DNA from: Eubacterium sp.
GTDB taxonomy: Bacteria > Bacillota > Clostridia > Lachnospirales > Lachnospiraceae
Assembly: GCA_021769425.1 (NCBI GenBank)
Contig: JAETSX010000039.1
Coordinates: forward strand, 1 to 33,952
Direction: 5' to 3'
Length of the DNA: 33,952 nucleotides
Shown here: positions 14,871 through 24,203 of the stretch, in pieces
Position numbering within the stretch: position 1 is the first letter of the stretch
How the letters are laid out: each line of letters begins with the position of its first letter
Translations under genes and position numbers: made by a program
Notes under the pieces: generated by a model
Databases searched by the model: none
What the model was told of the DNA's origin: nothing
What the model saw: the letters and a program-made list of their open reading frames with translations, nothing else

Positions 14871-16445
14871 TTACTCAGACTCTGTTACTTTCACGCCTTC
14901 TTTGGCGGTTTTGCCGTAAGGAAACGCAATTCTGTCTTCCATCGTCAGCCCTGACAAAACCTCCACGGCCTGCCCCCAAATCGTCTTTCCGGTCTGGATA
15001 TACTGTTTCACCAACAAATCGTTCTCATCCGCTTTCAGCACATATTTTCTGCCGTCTTCTTCCCTGACGTATGCCTTGTCCAGATAGATTCCGTCTCCTT
15101 CCTGAGTATTTGACATGGTCAAATCCACATATTCCCCGTTGCGTAACCCTTCCGTATCCTCTATATAAGCAGTATAAGGATAATAAGACACATTGGGATT
15201 TCCTTCTCCGTAAGCATTGCTGTTTTCCGTTGGATACTGGGAAATCTCTGTTATTTCGGCCTCAAAATTCTGTCCGCTTTCCCAGGAATTGGCATATACT
15301 TTCTGCCCTACCTTTATTTCCTCAAGCTGCAGTTCGCTTAAAGAACCGCTGACATACAATCCTTCTGAGCCGGACACCGTTAAAAAGGGTTCCCCGGTTG
15401 GGGGATCATCCTTGTCGGCAACGCCTTTTACCACACCGTTAAAGGCTGCCTTTACCACACCGTCCCCGGAAACCTTCTTCATCTGTTCCAGTTCCAGTTC
15501 TTCTTTTCGTTTGCTCAAATCCAAATCCCGGATCTCTTCTTCTTTTTCCTTTATCATAGAAGATAATTCTTCTGCCGTATAACCTTCCGGCTCCTCCGGC
15601 TCTTCCGGTTCTTCCGAAATATCGGGCTCCTCTGGCTCTTCCGGTTCCTCCGGCTCTTCCTCTATCATCTGAGAACGGGTCCGGACTGACCATCTGGAAT
15701 CCTCCTCCAGCCTGGGGAAACCGCTTTCGCCGCTGATTTCCCAAGAAGTGATTAATTTTCCTGCAAATTCATTGTTCTTATGTATTTCCAGGCTTACATA
15801 TATGGGCTCATCTTCGTCTGCAGAAAGGCTGTTAATAAATTCTCCTAATACAAAGCATTCCTGCGTGCACAGATAAATATATGGTTTTTCCTCGGTTCCT
15901 TTCCCTTTGTTCGGTTTGGAACTGCTGGTAATGTAATTATAGGCATTTTTCGTCTTCTGGGGCGGAAGCGGCACAGGCGTAGGTTCCGGATCCGGCGTGG
16001 GCTCCGGTTCCGGCTCTTCCGGTTCTTCCGGCCGGGGCGTGATTGGAGTGGTGGATTTCAGCTTTGCAAGCTGCTGGTTGGCTGCTTCCAGCCGGCTGGT
16101 TACCGTGGCAACATCCAGCTCTTTCATTTCCAGCTCCAGATTTGACATAGTCATGTCGTAAGTAATCAGGGGATCTCCTGCTTTCACCTCTTGCCCTTCT
16201 TCCACATGGACTTCAGAAATGGTTTTATCTTCTAACACATATACATCCTGTGACGAGTCATTGGTCACAATACCGGAACTGGTCATTTCATTTTCATAAT
16301 AATACATATTCAATTCTGACACATAATGCACTTCCGCTTTCTGGTTCTTGCTCTGGTAATTCTGATATGCTTTGATTCCACCGAAAACTGCGGCGCCGAC
16401 AGCGCCAAGGGATACCACTGTAATGATAACTGCTTTTTTACTCAT
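14871..16445 (-). CDS. HlyD-type exporter adaptor with an inserted domain
   Basis: This 524-residue periplasmic-adaptor-type protein has an N-terminal membrane anchor (residues 5-23) and half a lipoyl-like domain at about 75-97. The first arm of a coiled-coil hairpin spans about 98-131, the second about 287-325. The second lipoyl half and beta-barrel follow from 326. Between the arms, where a hairpin would turn, stand about 155 extra residues: Pro/Glu-rich spacers (132-160 and 262-287) around a globular core of roughly 100 residues with two cysteines (YLCTQECF). The start overlaps the end of the ATPase gene by 8 bp and has an AGGAGG site. It ends 33 bp before the permease gene. The insertion is unusual for the family; its function is unknown. 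Confidence 0.85.
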   Translation of the reverse strand: MSKKAVIITVVSLGAVGAAVFGGIKAYQNYQSKNQKAEVHYVSELNMYYYENEMTSSGIVTNDSSQDVYVLEDKTISEVHVEEGQEVKAGDPLITYDMTMSNLELEMKELDVATVTSRLEAANQQLAKLKSTTPITPRPEEPEEPEPEPTPDPEPTPVPLPPQKTKNAYNYITSSSKPNKGKGTEEKPYIYLCTQECFVLGEFINSLSADEDEPIYVSLEIHKNNEFAGKLITSWEISGESGFPRLEEDSRWSVRTRSQMIEEEPEEPEEPEEPDISEEPEEPEEPEGYTAEELSSMIKEKEEEIRDLDLSKRKEELELEQMKKVSGDGVVKAAFNGVVKGVADKDDPPTGEPFLTVSGSEGLYVSGSLSELQLEEIKVGQKVYANSWESGQNFEAEITEISQYPTENSNAYGEGNPNVSYYPYTAYIEDTEGLRNGEYVDLTMSNTQEGDGIYLDKAYVREEDGRKYVLKADENDLLVKQYIQTGKTIWGQAVEVLSGLTMEDRIAFPYGKTAKEGVKVTESE

Positions 16446-17130
16446 TCTCCGCCTCCTCGCTGTCTCCTTCTGTGATCATGCCGTCAATAATGTGTACAAT
16501 CCGTTTCGCTCTGGAGGCAATCTTCGGGTCATGGGTAATCATTACAATGGTTACCCCTTCCTCGTTCAGCTTCTGAAACAATTCCATAATCTGTTCTCCC
16601 GATTTGGAATCCAATGCTCCGGTAGGCTCGTCTGCCAAAAGAATCTTGGGATTGTTCACCATGGCTCTGGCAATGGCTACCCGCTGTTTCTGGCCGCCGG
16701 AGAGCTGAGTGGGCTTAAATGTCACACGCTCTCCCAGACCTACCCGTTCCAGAGCCTGGGCAGCCCTCTCCTTTCTCTCTTTTTTCTTAATTCCGGCATA
16801 GCTTAAAGGCAATGCCACATTTTCCAGGGCAGACTGTCTGGCAAGAAGCTGAAAGCTCTGAAACACAAATCCGATACTGCGCAGCCGCAGATCAGACATG
16901 TCCCTATCCTTGCATTTGAGCACGTCTTCTCCGGCAAGCTGATAGGTTCCGGAAGTAGGACGGTCCAGACAGCCGATAATATTCATCAGCGTTGTTTTCC
17001 CGGAACCGGAAGGGCCCATGATTGCCACATATTCCCCTTCTTCCACCTGCAGAGACACATCTTTCAATACCGGAACCACCAGCTTATCCTGCTGGTAATC
17101 TTTAAATATATTCTGTAAATCCAATATCAT
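16438..17130 (-). CDS. MacB/LolD-type ABC exporter ATPase
   Basis: This 230-residue ATP-binding subunit carries all ABC motifs: Walker A GPSGSGKT at 39-46, Q-loop Gln91, signature LSGGQ at 143-147, Walker B ILLADE at 163-168 followed by the family-typical PTGALDS, and the switch histidine in MITHD. The LolD/MacB/YknY branch is clear from the segment after Walker A (MNIIGCLDRPTSG). It pairs with the permease downstream. The gene lies 21 bp after the first adaptor gene and overlaps the second by 8 bp, so the four genes form a tight unit. The C-terminus ends in an acidic tail (GDSEEAENE). Confidence 0.96.
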   Translation of the reverse strand: MILDLQNIFKDYQQDKLVVPVLKDVSLQVEEGEYVAIMGPSGSGKTTLMNIIGCLDRPTSGTYQLAGEDVLKCKDRDMSDLRLRSIGFVFQSFQLLARQSALENVALPLSYAGIKKKERKERAAQALERVGLGERVTFKPTQLSGGQKQRVAIARAMVNNPKILLADEPTGALDSKSGEQIMELFQKLNEEGVTIVMITHDPKIASRAKRIVHIIDGMITEGDSEEAENE

Positions 17131-17151
17131 TCCTGTTCTTCCCTCCGGTTC

Positions 17152-18681
17152 CTATTCTTCACTCTCTCCGTCTTCTGATCCGCCGTCTGCAGAATCTCCC
17201 TCTCCGTCTTCTGATCCGCCGTCTGCAGAATCTCCCTCTCCGTCTTCTGATCCGCCGTCTGCAGAATCTCCCTCTCCGTCTTCTGATTCGCCGTCTGCGG
17301 AGTCTCCCTCTCCGTCTGCGGAGCCTTCCTCTCCATCCATCAAATCTTTGTCAAATCTTCCCTCAGATAGATCGTCCATCAGCTCATTGGGCGCCTCTTC
17401 GGATAAATCATCTGACAAATTCTCTTCATCCGGCATCTCTCCGTCTTCTGAGCCTTCGTCACCCTCTCCCTCTTCTCCTTCCTGGTTATACAGCGGGGAA
17501 GAGTAGTCCACTTCTGAAACATCTGTCACGGTAGTTACACCTTCATACAGCCCTTCCATCGGAAATGCAATGGCGTCTTCTCCGGTCAGTCCTCCGGTTA
17601 TCTCATAAGCTCCCAGGTTTTCATCGTACTCTCCCAGCTCCACAATTCTCTTTTCCAGCTTATTTTTGTCATTGGAAGCCCATACATAAGCTTCTCCTTC
17701 TTCCTGGACGATATATCCCTCAAACAGCCAGAGCCCTTCCTTTGTCTCAGTCTGACCTTCATCCATCTCAATAAAAAGATGCTGCCCCATCATAAGGCCC
17801 TCTGTGGATTCCAATGTGATATAGAATGGATATTTCGTGGCTTTCTCTGCACCGCTTCCGGAATCCATATACATATCATTGTCACTTTTTTCCTCATTCT
17901 GGGTATCAATCTTACTGATTGTCCCATTCCAGGTCTGTTCCTCATTCACTCTGGAACGGAGAATCACCGGCTGCTCTTCGGAGAGAAACTGCACATTTGT
18001 CTCGCTGACAGTGCCCTTCACCCGATAGTCGCCTACGGCAAGAACCGTCATATAAGCCGCAGTTTCCCCGGACATATCGGTTCCGGATTCATTGATGGCT
18101 TTCACCACGCCTGCAATCTTACTGGTAACCACTGCTTTTTCCAAAGATTCCTGTTTCTTCTGAATTTCAGCTTTTTTGCTCTCAATATTGTATTCTGTCT
18201 GCTTAATGGTGTTCTGTTTTTCCTGGATATCCGCCGTATACTCGAACTTTTCTCCTTCCGGAGCGGCATTTTTCTCCCGGGAAAGCTGATTAATCTGGCT
18301 CTGCAGATTGGTGATGTCATTCTGCATTCCTTCCAGTTCAAGCTGCGCCTGCTGGATCTCTCCCTGTACTTCCTCCATATCATATTCAAACAGAGGAGTT
18401 CCCTCTTCTACGGAATCTCCTTCTTTGACAAAGACTTCCTTAATCTCACGTTCCGAATCCTTATTCACATCCCAGGTTTCCTGTGCTTCAACAATGCCGG
18501 AATAACGGCTCTGGCTTCCGGAATTGGCAGAAAGCAGGGATGAAACCGTCTCCACGTATACTTTATCCGCACTGTTTCCTGCCACGCCGTTTCCCTTCAG
18601 GTAATACCACGCCGCTGCTCCGGCCACTGCAAGAGCCACTGCCGCTGTTCCGGCGATAATACCCACTTTCTTTTTGTTCAT
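17152..18681 (-). CDS. HlyD/YknX-type exporter adaptor with acidic repeat tail
   Basis: This 509-residue adaptor is anchored by residues 6-28. A lipoyl half (EVFVKEGDSVEEGTPLFEYD) leads into a long coiled-coil hairpin rich in Gln and Glu (about 100-190). The second lipoyl half (AVVTSKIAGVVKAINESGT) and beta-barrel domains run to about 395. From about residue 400 on the chain is extremely acidic and low in complexity. It ends in four copies of a 12-residue unit of the type DGEGDSADGGSE, encoded by a 36-bp DNA repeat. The tail may lie in the cell wall and bind cations or partner proteins. It is the first gene of the exporter operon, with an AGGAGG site. Two adaptors in one exporter operon are uncommon. 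Confidence 0.88.
   Translation of the reverse strand: MNKKKVGIIAGTAAVALAVAGAAAWYYLKGNGVAGNSADKVYVETVSSLLSANSGSQSRYSGIVEAQETWDVNKDSEREIKEVFVKEGDSVEEGTPLFEYDMEEVQGEIQQAQLELEGMQNDITNLQSQINQLSREKNAAPEGEKFEYTADIQEKQNTIKQTEYNIESKKAEIQKKQESLEKAVVTSKIAGVVKAINESGTDMSGETAAYMTVLAVGDYRVKGTVSETNVQFLSEEQPVILRSRVNEEQTWNGTISKIDTQNEEKSDNDMYMDSGSGAEKATKYPFYITLESTEGLMMGQHLFIEMDEGQTETKEGLWLFEGYIVQEEGEAYVWASNDKNKLEKRIVELGEYDENLGAYEITGGLTGEDAIAFPMEGLYEGVTTVTDVSEVDYSSPLYNQEGEEGEGDEGSEDGEMPDEENLSDDLSEEAPNELMDDLSEGRFDKDLMDGEEGSADGEGDSADGESEDGEGDSADGGSEDGEGDSADGGSEDGEGDSADGGSEDGESEE
17165..17326. repeat. 36-bp in-frame tandem repeat in adaptor gene
   Basis: Units lie at 17165-17200, 17201-17236, 17237-17272 and 17273-17308, with a degenerate half unit to 17326. 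The first three are essentially identical. The unit length is a multiple of three, so copy number can vary without breaking the frame. Confidence 0.92.
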
Positions 18682-18732
18682 ATTCGTCCTCCTAAAATTT
18701 ATGTATCAGATCTTTTCTCTTTTTGTCCCGCA

Positions 18733-18790
18733 ATTATCTTATCACAAAACCTTGTTAATTCCTAATAAAATTTCTTAAATTTTTCTTAAA
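18733..18790 (-). promoter_or_regulatory. Candidate control region of the exporter operon
   Basis: On the minus strand two TTTAAG boxes (18785-18790 and 18774-18779) stand exactly 11 bp apart, about one helical turn. They are followed 35 bp later by a GATAAT -10-like box (18733-18738) without a good -35. Direct repeats at this spacing are typical of OmpR/PhoB-type response regulators that activate transcription. No two-component genes are in the window. Confidence 0.4.
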
Positions 18791-18839
18791 AGAGCGTCGC
18801 AGGGCCTTTTATTTCCATATATAAATTTGCATTTATGGG

Positions 18840-18868
18840 TTGAAATTTCTTCCTTATTTCTGTAAACT
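18840..18868 (+). promoter_or_regulatory. Promoter of the chemoreceptor gene
   Basis: A TTGAAA -35 box (18840-18845) and a TAAACT -10 box (18863-18868) are 17 bp apart. This is a vegetative-type promoter; no flagellar sigma-factor pattern (TAAA then GCCGATAA) was found. The start codon is 63 bp downstream. Confidence 0.5.
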
Positions 18869-18931
18869 GGTATTTATAACACTAATTTAGGCACTGTAAA
18901 ACATTTGGTACACACCGGGAGGAACACAACT

Positions 18932-20617
18932 ATGAAGAAAACCATCAGCCAATCCATGTTATCCTTTATTTTAAATGGAATTTCAATCCTGGCGCTTTTA
19001 TTTCTGATGATCTCACTTTTGTTTGACGGCAGCGTAAGCCGGAAATTAAATACTGCCAATGAACAGCGTTTCAACCTGACATACAATGCAAACCGATTTA
19101 TGAACGGCTCTGCTTACCTTACCAATGAAGTGCGGGCATTCGCTTCCACCGGCCAGCAGGAGCACTATGACAATTACTGGAATGAAGTAGACAATTTACA
19201 AAACCGCGACAAAGGCGTTGATGCCATGCAGAAAATCGGCATCACATCCGAAGAACAGGCCATGATTGACCAGATGTCCGATTTATCCAACACGCTGGTT
19301 CCTTTAGAAGACGAGGCCATGAAAAATGTACAGTCCGGAAACATGCAGGCAGCCATCGATTACGTTTACGGCTCGGATTACAGTTCCTCCATCGCCCAGA
19401 TTAATTCTCTTAAGGAACAATTTCTTTCTGCTCTGGATACCAGAACGATGGCACGGGTGGAAACTTTGGAACGGAATGCCAGATCCATTGAAACAGCCAT
19501 GTTCGTTGCACTTTTTGTCATTATCGTCATGCAGCTTATCAACATGATAACGACTAAGAGGCGGGTACTGCGTCCGGTTATCACCATACGGGATCAGATG
19601 GGGGAAATCTCACAGGGAAATCTTTCCGCAGACTTTCCTTTAACCCCCAACACTTCTGAAATCGGAATGCTGGTGGCCTCCATTCATGAAACGAAACAGG
19701 AATTGAAAAAATATATTCATGACATTGATTCCAAACTCTCTGAAATGGCGGATGGAAACATGGATCTTGTCATCGGCGATGATTACAGAGGCGAATTCTT
19801 ACCCATACAAAATGCCATGCGCCAGATTGTGGACTCTTTGAATCTTGCACTGTCCCGGATTAACCTGACGGCGGAGCAGGTATCGGAAGAATCCCGCCGC
19901 ATGGCGTCAGACGCTCAGGTTCTTTCCAGCGGCGCAGTGGCACAGGCTTCTGCTGTCCAGGAATTATCCGCCAGCATTCAGGAATTATCCACCCAGGTGG
20001 ACCGCACCTCCGAAGATGCTGACAACGCTCAGAAATGTTCCACAGGCGCTGCTGCGCTCCTTATGGCAAGCAATGAGAAAATGACTGTTCTGGCTTCGGC
20101 AATGGAGGACATTTCCAATGCCTCCCAGGAAATCGGCGGCATTATCAAGACCATTGAGGATATCTCCTTCCAGACAAATATTCTGGCATTGAACGCCGCC
20201 GTGGAAGCCGCCCGGGCCGGAGAAGCGGGCAAAGGATTTGCGGTGGTTGCAGAGGAAGTGCAGAGCCTGGCTAACAAGAGTTCTTCTTCTGCCAAAGATA
20301 TTACGGAACTAATTGAAAATTCCATTAAGATGATTAAGCAGGGAACCTCCCTGACCACAGATACCACCAAATCTCTGGCAGACGTTATAGTAGGCGCAAA
20401 ACAGGCTACCGATCTGATTGAACAGATTGCCGGTTCCGCCACCCAGCAGGCCCAGGCCCTGCACCAGCTTACCGCCGGAATGGAACAGATTGCCGGAGTG
20501 GTTCAGACCAATGCAAGCACTGCGGAAAAATCCGCCGCTTCTGCGAAAGAACTTCAGACGCAGTCTGAGGAATTAAAGGTTTCTGTACATAAGTTCCGTT
20601 TAAGGAAACACAGATAG
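18932..20617 (+). CDS. Methyl-accepting chemotaxis protein
   Basis: This 561-residue transmembrane chemoreceptor has a first membrane helix at about 11-31, then an extracellular four-helix-bundle sensor of about 155 residues. A second helix lies at 188-206 and a HAMP domain at about 208-260. The long signalling coiled coil holds the highly conserved tip ([20 protein letters not shown] then EEVQSLAN), which contacts CheA and CheW. The start at 18932 is preferred over 18905 because GGGAGGA stands 8 bases before it. No pentapeptide tether for CheR is seen at the end. The gene stands alone between two transcription units with its own promoter and terminator. The ligand is unknown. No flagellar or che genes are in the window. 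Confidence 0.92.
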   Translation: MKKTISQSMLSFILNGISILALLFLMISLLFDGSVSRKLNTANEQRFNLTYNANRFMNGSAYLTNEVRAFASTGQQEHYDNYWNEVDNLQNRDKGVDAMQKIGITSEEQAMIDQMSDLSNTLVPLEDEAMKNVQSGNMQAAIDYVYGSDYSSSIAQINSLKEQFLSALDTRTMARVETLERNARSIETAMFVALFVIIVMQLINMITTKRRVLRPVITIRDQMGEISQGNLSADFPLTPNTSEIGMLVASIHETKQELKKYIHDIDSKLSEMADGNMDLVIGDDYRGEFLPIQNAMRQIVDSLNLALSRINLTAEQVSEESRRMASDAQVLSSGAVAQASAVQELSASIQELSTQVDRTSEDADNAQKCSTGAAALLMASNEKMTVLASAMEDISNASQEIGGIIKTIEDISFQTNILALNAAVEAARAGEAGKGFAVVAEEVQSLANKSSSSAKDITELIENSIKMIKQGTSLTTDTTKSLADVIVGAKQATDLIEQIAGSATQQAQALHQLTAGMEQIAGVVQTNASTAEKSAASAKELQTQSEELKVSVHKFRLRKHR

Positions 20618-20656
20618 ACATTAATGACAGAACATACAGACAATCTTTCATTAACA

Positions 20657-20685
20657 AAGGGGCTGCCATTTCCCGGCAGCCCCTT
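20657..20685. terminator. Bidirectional terminator between chemoreceptor and glyA
   Basis: A perfect 11-bp GC-rich stem (20657-20667 with 20675-20685) with a 7-nt loop lies between two genes that converge, 39 bp after one stop and 12 bp from the other. The flanks are moderately T-rich on both strands. Confidence 0.75.
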
Positions 20686-20697
20686 CTTACAAGGGTT

Positions 20698-21936
20698 TTA
20701 AACCAACGGATATTTGTCCGTTAATTCTTTTACCATTCCGCGCACCTCCTGTGAAGCCGCTTCCCCTTCTTTAATCATTCTGGCAATGCACTCTGCCGTC
20801 TTGTCCATATCATCCTCTCCAAAGCCTCTGGAGGTAATTGCCGGCGTTCCGAGACGGATGCCGCTGGTGACAAAAGGAGACTTGGGATCGTTGGGAATCG
20901 TATTCTTATTGCTGGTAATATTGACAGAATCCAGTAATTTCTCCACAGCTTTTCCAGTCAACTCATAGGGGGTCAGATCCACCAGCATCAGATGATTGTC
21001 TGTTCCGCCGGATACCAGCTTAATTTCCCGGTTTATCAGTCCATTGGCCAGAGCCTGTGCATTTTTCACAATATTCTGCTGATATTCCTTAAAGCTGTCT
21101 TCTAATGCTTCTTTAAAGCATACTGCCTTGGCGGCGATTACATGCATCAGCGGGCCGCCCTGGATTCCCGGGAAAATGGCTTTATTAAAATTGAATTTCT
21201 CTGCCATTTCCTGACTTGCCAGAATCATGCCGCCTCTGGGTCCCCGCAGCGTCTTGTGGGTAGTTGTTGTCACCACATGGGCATAAGGAATAGGGCTTGG
21301 ATGAAGTCCTGCCGCCACAAGGCCGGCAATATGCGCCATATCCACCATCAAATATGCGCCTGCTTCATCGGCTATTTCCCGGAAACGCTTAAAATCAATG
21401 GTTCTTGCATAAGCGCTGGCTCCTGCAATAATTAATTTGGGCCTGCACTCCAGAGCAGTTTCCCGTACTTTCTCATAATCAATATATCCCTCGTCATTCA
21501 CTCCGTAAGGAACAATCTTGAAATAGGAGCCGGAAAAGTTCACAGGGCTTCCGTGGGTCAGATGCCCGCCGTGATCCAGATTCATTCCCATAACTGTATC
21601 GCCGGGCTCTAACATGGCAAACTGCACTGCCATATTTGCCTGGGCGCCGGAATGGGGCTGTACATTGGCATATTCACAGCCGAACAGTTCTTTTGCCCGT
21701 TGGATCGCCAGATTCTCCACCACATCCACACATTCGCATCCGCCGTAATAACGTTTGCCCGGATACCCTTCTGCATATTTATTTGTCATGGGGCTTCCCA
21801 TTGCCGCCATAACTGCCTTGCTGACCCAGTTTTCAGAGGCAATCAGTTCAATATGGCTGTTCTGTCTCTCCATCTCTGCCGTAATGGCGTCCGCCACCTG
21901 AGGATCTGCTTTCTTTACTTCATCAAATGAATACAT
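20698..21936 (-). CDS. glyA: Serine hydroxymethyltransferase
   Basis: GlyA interconverts serine and glycine while charging tetrahydrofolate with a one-carbon unit, using PLP. The start at 21936 gives 412 residues, the usual length, and has an AAAGGAAAG site; the start 24 bp upstream has none. The PLP lysine is Lys228 in the motif [14 protein letters not shown]. The substrate-site segments IASENW near the N-terminus and [13 protein letters not shown] are intact. It is the last gene of a five-gene minus-strand cluster, and also has a predicted promoter within the end of the preceding gene. No glycine or folate riboswitch was seen. Confidence 0.97.
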   Translation of the reverse strand: MYSFDEVKKADPQVADAITAEMERQNSHIELIASENWVSKAVMAAMGSPMTNKYAEGYPGKRYYGGCECVDVVENLAIQRAKELFGCEYANVQPHSGAQANMAVQFAMLEPGDTVMGMNLDHGGHLTHGSPVNFSGSYFKIVPYGVNDEGYIDYEKVRETALECRPKLIIAGASAYARTIDFKRFREIADEAGAYLMVDMAHIAGLVAAGLHPSPIPYAHVVTTTTHKTLRGPRGGMILASQEMAEKFNFNKAIFPGIQGGPLMHVIAAKAVCFKEALEDSFKEYQQNIVKNAQALANGLINREIKLVSGGTDNHLMLVDLTPYELTGKAVEKLLDSVNITSNKNTIPNDPKSPFVTSGIRLGTPAITSRGFGEDDMDKTAECIARMIKEGEAASQEVRGMVKELTDKYPLV

Positions 21937-21981
21937 AGGTTCTTTCCTTTCTTTTGTCATATGGTGTTATTTATCTATATA

Positions 21982-22010
21982 TAAATAGCAGTTTACTGTG
22001 CAAATGTCAA
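21982..22010 (-). promoter_or_regulatory. Internal promoter for glyA inside DUF1294 gene end
   Basis: A consensus TTGACA (22005-22010) and TATTTA (21982-21987) are 17 bp apart on the minus strand. The -35 box is made of the last codons of the DUF1294 gene. This would let glyA be transcribed apart from the operon. Confidence 0.55.
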
Positions 22011-22289
22011 TAGCCAGGCCGCCGCTGCCTGCACTGCCAGGATCAGCGGCATTCCCACTGCAAAATACCAGCGCCTGGTCTTATGGCGGAACGCATACAT
22101 GCCGGCCCAGACCCCAAGGCTGCCGCCTGCAATGGCGATTCCAAAAAGCGTCCGTTCCGCAATCCGCCATTTCTTATGTTTCGCTTTCCATTTATCCAGT
22201 CCCATCAAAGCAAATCCAATGAAATTTACCAGAACCAGATACAGGATCAGCCCATATTCCACTTTGATCTCCTGCTGCCACGCGCCCAT
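21993..22289 (-). CDS. DUF1294 small membrane protein
   Basis: This 98-residue protein of the DUF1294 (YsdA-like) family has three predicted membrane helices. The family pattern appears in full: GLDKWKAKHKKWRIAERTLF, then GGSLGVWAGMYAFRHKTRR, then a closing hydrophobic helix. The function of the family is unknown. It starts 4 bp after the stop codon of the DUF368 gene, with only a weak ribosome-binding site, so translation is probably coupled. The pairing with an undecaprenyl-phosphate translocase hints at envelope work, which is only inference. Confidence 0.88.
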   Translation of the reverse strand: MGAWQQEIKVEYGLILYLVLVNFIGFALMGLDKWKAKHKKWRIAERTLFGIAIAGGSLGVWAGMYAFRHKTRRWYFAVGMPLILAVQAAAAWLLTFAQ

Positions 22290-22293
22290 TTTC

Positions 22294-23142
22294 TCACTCT
22301 TCCCCTAACTTCAGGGCTGCCACAATTCCTGCCGCTAATGCAGCAATTCCTGTGAGAACCGCCGTGAAATTAATCGCTCCAAAACTGTTCATCAGCAGAA
22401 TGGCAATGGGCGACGCTGCAATCAGCCCGATAATGGCCCAGTAAGCATGCTCCGGAAATCTCTCAAATATAATCTCAATCACCTTGGCAATGGCAAAAAT
22501 TCCCACTACCACTCCGATTCCAAAAGGCGCCAGCACCAGACATCCCTCCAAAAGTCCCTGGATATTAAAATCCAGCAGATTGTCAATAAAACGGTTGATC
22601 TCTGTTAAAATCGGATTATAATATCCCATCAGCATCAGCATCATGGAACCACTGACCCCGGGAATTACCATGGTGGCAGAAGCCACAACGCCCACCCCCA
22701 GAAGCTTTACCACATTCAGCAGGCTGAAACTTAAATCCGCAGCTGCGCCTTCCTGCTCTCCCATCAGCGCAAGCCCTGTCACAAGCACAAAAAACAGCAA
22801 AAATGACAAGAGATGGCCCAGCCTTATGGTTTTGCCTTTTACCTTTTTCGCCATGGCAGGCAGCCCGCCTACAATCAGGCCGATAAACAGAAGGTTTGTC
22901 TGAAAAGGCGCTTTTTCAAACATAATCTCAATAATCCGGGCCAATGCCACTACGCCGATGCCTGCCCCGATAATGATAGGAATCAGCACCTGCATGCTTT
23001 TCTTAAATTCAGACAAAAGATGGGTGGCCGCATGAATCATCTTGTCATAAATGCCCATAGACACTGCCATGGTGCCGCCGCTGACGCCGGGAATAATGTT
23101 GGCAATTCCGATTACGACGCCTTTTAAAATCATTCGAATCAT
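22294..23142 (-). CDS. DUF368 undecaprenyl-phosphate translocase, PopT-like
   Basis: This 282-residue protein with about eight membrane helices belongs to DUF368. The hallmark motif IIPGVSGGTMA near the N-terminus is repeated in the second half as VIPGVSGSMML, showing the internal duplication of the family. Published work on Firmicutes and Vibrio assigns DUF368 proteins (PopT) to the return of undecaprenyl phosphate across the membrane for reuse in cell-wall synthesis. The ATG overlaps the hisC stop by 4 bp (ATGA), so the genes are translated together. Such an operon link to aminotransferases is unexpected. Confidence 0.9.
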   Translation of the reverse strand: MIRMILKGVVIGIANIIPGVSGGTMAVSMGIYDKMIHAATHLLSEFKKSMQVLIPIIIGAGIGVVALARIIEIMFEKAPFQTNLLFIGLIVGGLPAMAKKVKGKTIRLGHLLSFLLFFVLVTGLALMGEQEGAAADLSFSLLNVVKLLGVGVVASATMVIPGVSGSMMLMLMGYYNPILTEINRFIDNLLDFNIQGLLEGCLVLAPFGIGVVVGIFAIAKVIEIIFERFPEHAYWAIIGLIAASPIAILLMNSFGAINFTAVLTGIAALAAGIVAALKLGEE

Positions 23143-24203
23143 AAGTTCTCTCCTAAATATTGTTCCAGAAAATGAATCAGAGCATCCATCTGCTGATCCG
23201 TTCCGATGGAAATTCTCAGATAATTATTGATTCTGGGTTTGTTAAAATAGCGCACATAAATATCCGCCTGCTTCAATGCCTCAAACAGCTCTCCTGCCGG
23301 ACGCTTTGGATGGGATGCAAAAATAAAATTGCTTTTGGAATCCAGACAGGAGAATCCAAGCCTGCGCAATTCTTTTTTTGTCCACTCTCTGGTATTGATT
23401 ATTTTCTGTAAGGTTTCCCTGAAATATGTATCATCTTTGATGGCTTCTGTTCCAGCCGCCAGAGCCGCCGCACTCATGGTATAGGAATTGAATGAATATT
23501 TAACGTCATTCAGATACCTAATCAGCTTTTCATTTCCTATGGCAAACCCGATTCTCATGCCCGCAAGGCTTCTGGATTTGGAAAAGGTCTGAACCACCAG
23601 CAGATTCTCATACTTCGGGAGTAATGATAACGCAGAAGTCCCTCCAAAGTCAATATATGCTTCATCAATTATTACAATTACTTCTGGATTTCCTGCAATA
23701 ATCTCTTCCAGTTCCGCCGGATCCTTCTCTATCCCGGTGGGCGCATTGGGATTGGGAATCACAATCCCGCCGCACTCTCTTATATAATCTTCCGTCCGGA
23801 TCTGAAACTCAGAATCCAGAATCGGACATTCATAGGGAATGCCGAACAGCCCTGCCCACACATCATAAAAAGAATAGGTGATATCCGGAAACAGAATAGG
23901 TTTCCCGCTGTTAAAAAAGGTCAGAAAACTCATGGCCAGCACATCATCGGAACCTACTCCCACAAACACCTGCTCTTTTGTGACGCCGCAGTAATCTGCC
24001 AGCGCCTGAACCAGAACCCCGGAAGCCGGATCCGGATATCTCCGCAGCCGGTCGGCGTCCAGTTCCTGAAGCGCTTTTGTGACGCCGGGAGCCGGTGGAT
24101 ATGGATTTTCATTGGTATTCAGCTTTATTATATTAGAGCGGTCGGGCTGCTCCCCGGGGGTGTAGGGGATTACCCTGCGTATATTTTTTTCCCAGGCGCT
24201 CAT
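23139..24203 (-). CDS. hisC: Histidinol-phosphate aminotransferase
   Basis: This PLP aminotransferase of fold type I has 354 residues, the usual HisC length. Its known reaction is imidazole acetol phosphate plus glutamate to histidinol phosphate. The opening (LNTNENPYPPAPGV) is characteristic, Lys209 in TFSKSRSLAGMRIGF is the PLP lysine, and the motif NPNAPTG and the C-terminal NYLRISIGT are present. HisC-like enzymes can also act on aromatic keto acids or threonine phosphate, and no other his genes are nearby, so the true substrate is open. It overlaps the preceding aminotransferase and the following DUF368 gene by 4 bp each. Confidence 0.85.
   Translation of the reverse strand: MSAWEKNIRRVIPYTPGEQPDRSNIIKLNTNENPYPPAPGVTKALQELDADRLRRYPDPASGVLVQALADYCGVTKEQVFVGVGSDDVLAMSFLTFFNSGKPILFPDITYSFYDVWAGLFGIPYECPILDSEFQIRTEDYIRECGGIVIPNPNAPTGIEKDPAELEEIIAGNPEVIVIIDEAYIDFGGTSALSLLPKYENLLVVQTFSKSRSLAGMRIGFAIGNEKLIRYLNDVKYSFNSYTMSAAALAAGTEAIKDDTYFRETLQKIINTREWTKKELRRLGFSCLDSKSNFIFASHPKRPAGELFEALKQADIYVRYFNKPRINNYLRISIGTDQQMDALIHFLEQYLGENL

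Noticed and set aside
17779-18543. 254-codon plus-strand frame opposite the adaptor gene
   Set aside because: It is an antisense shadow of a clear HlyD-type gene, rich in Cys, His and Phe as is typical of such shadows.
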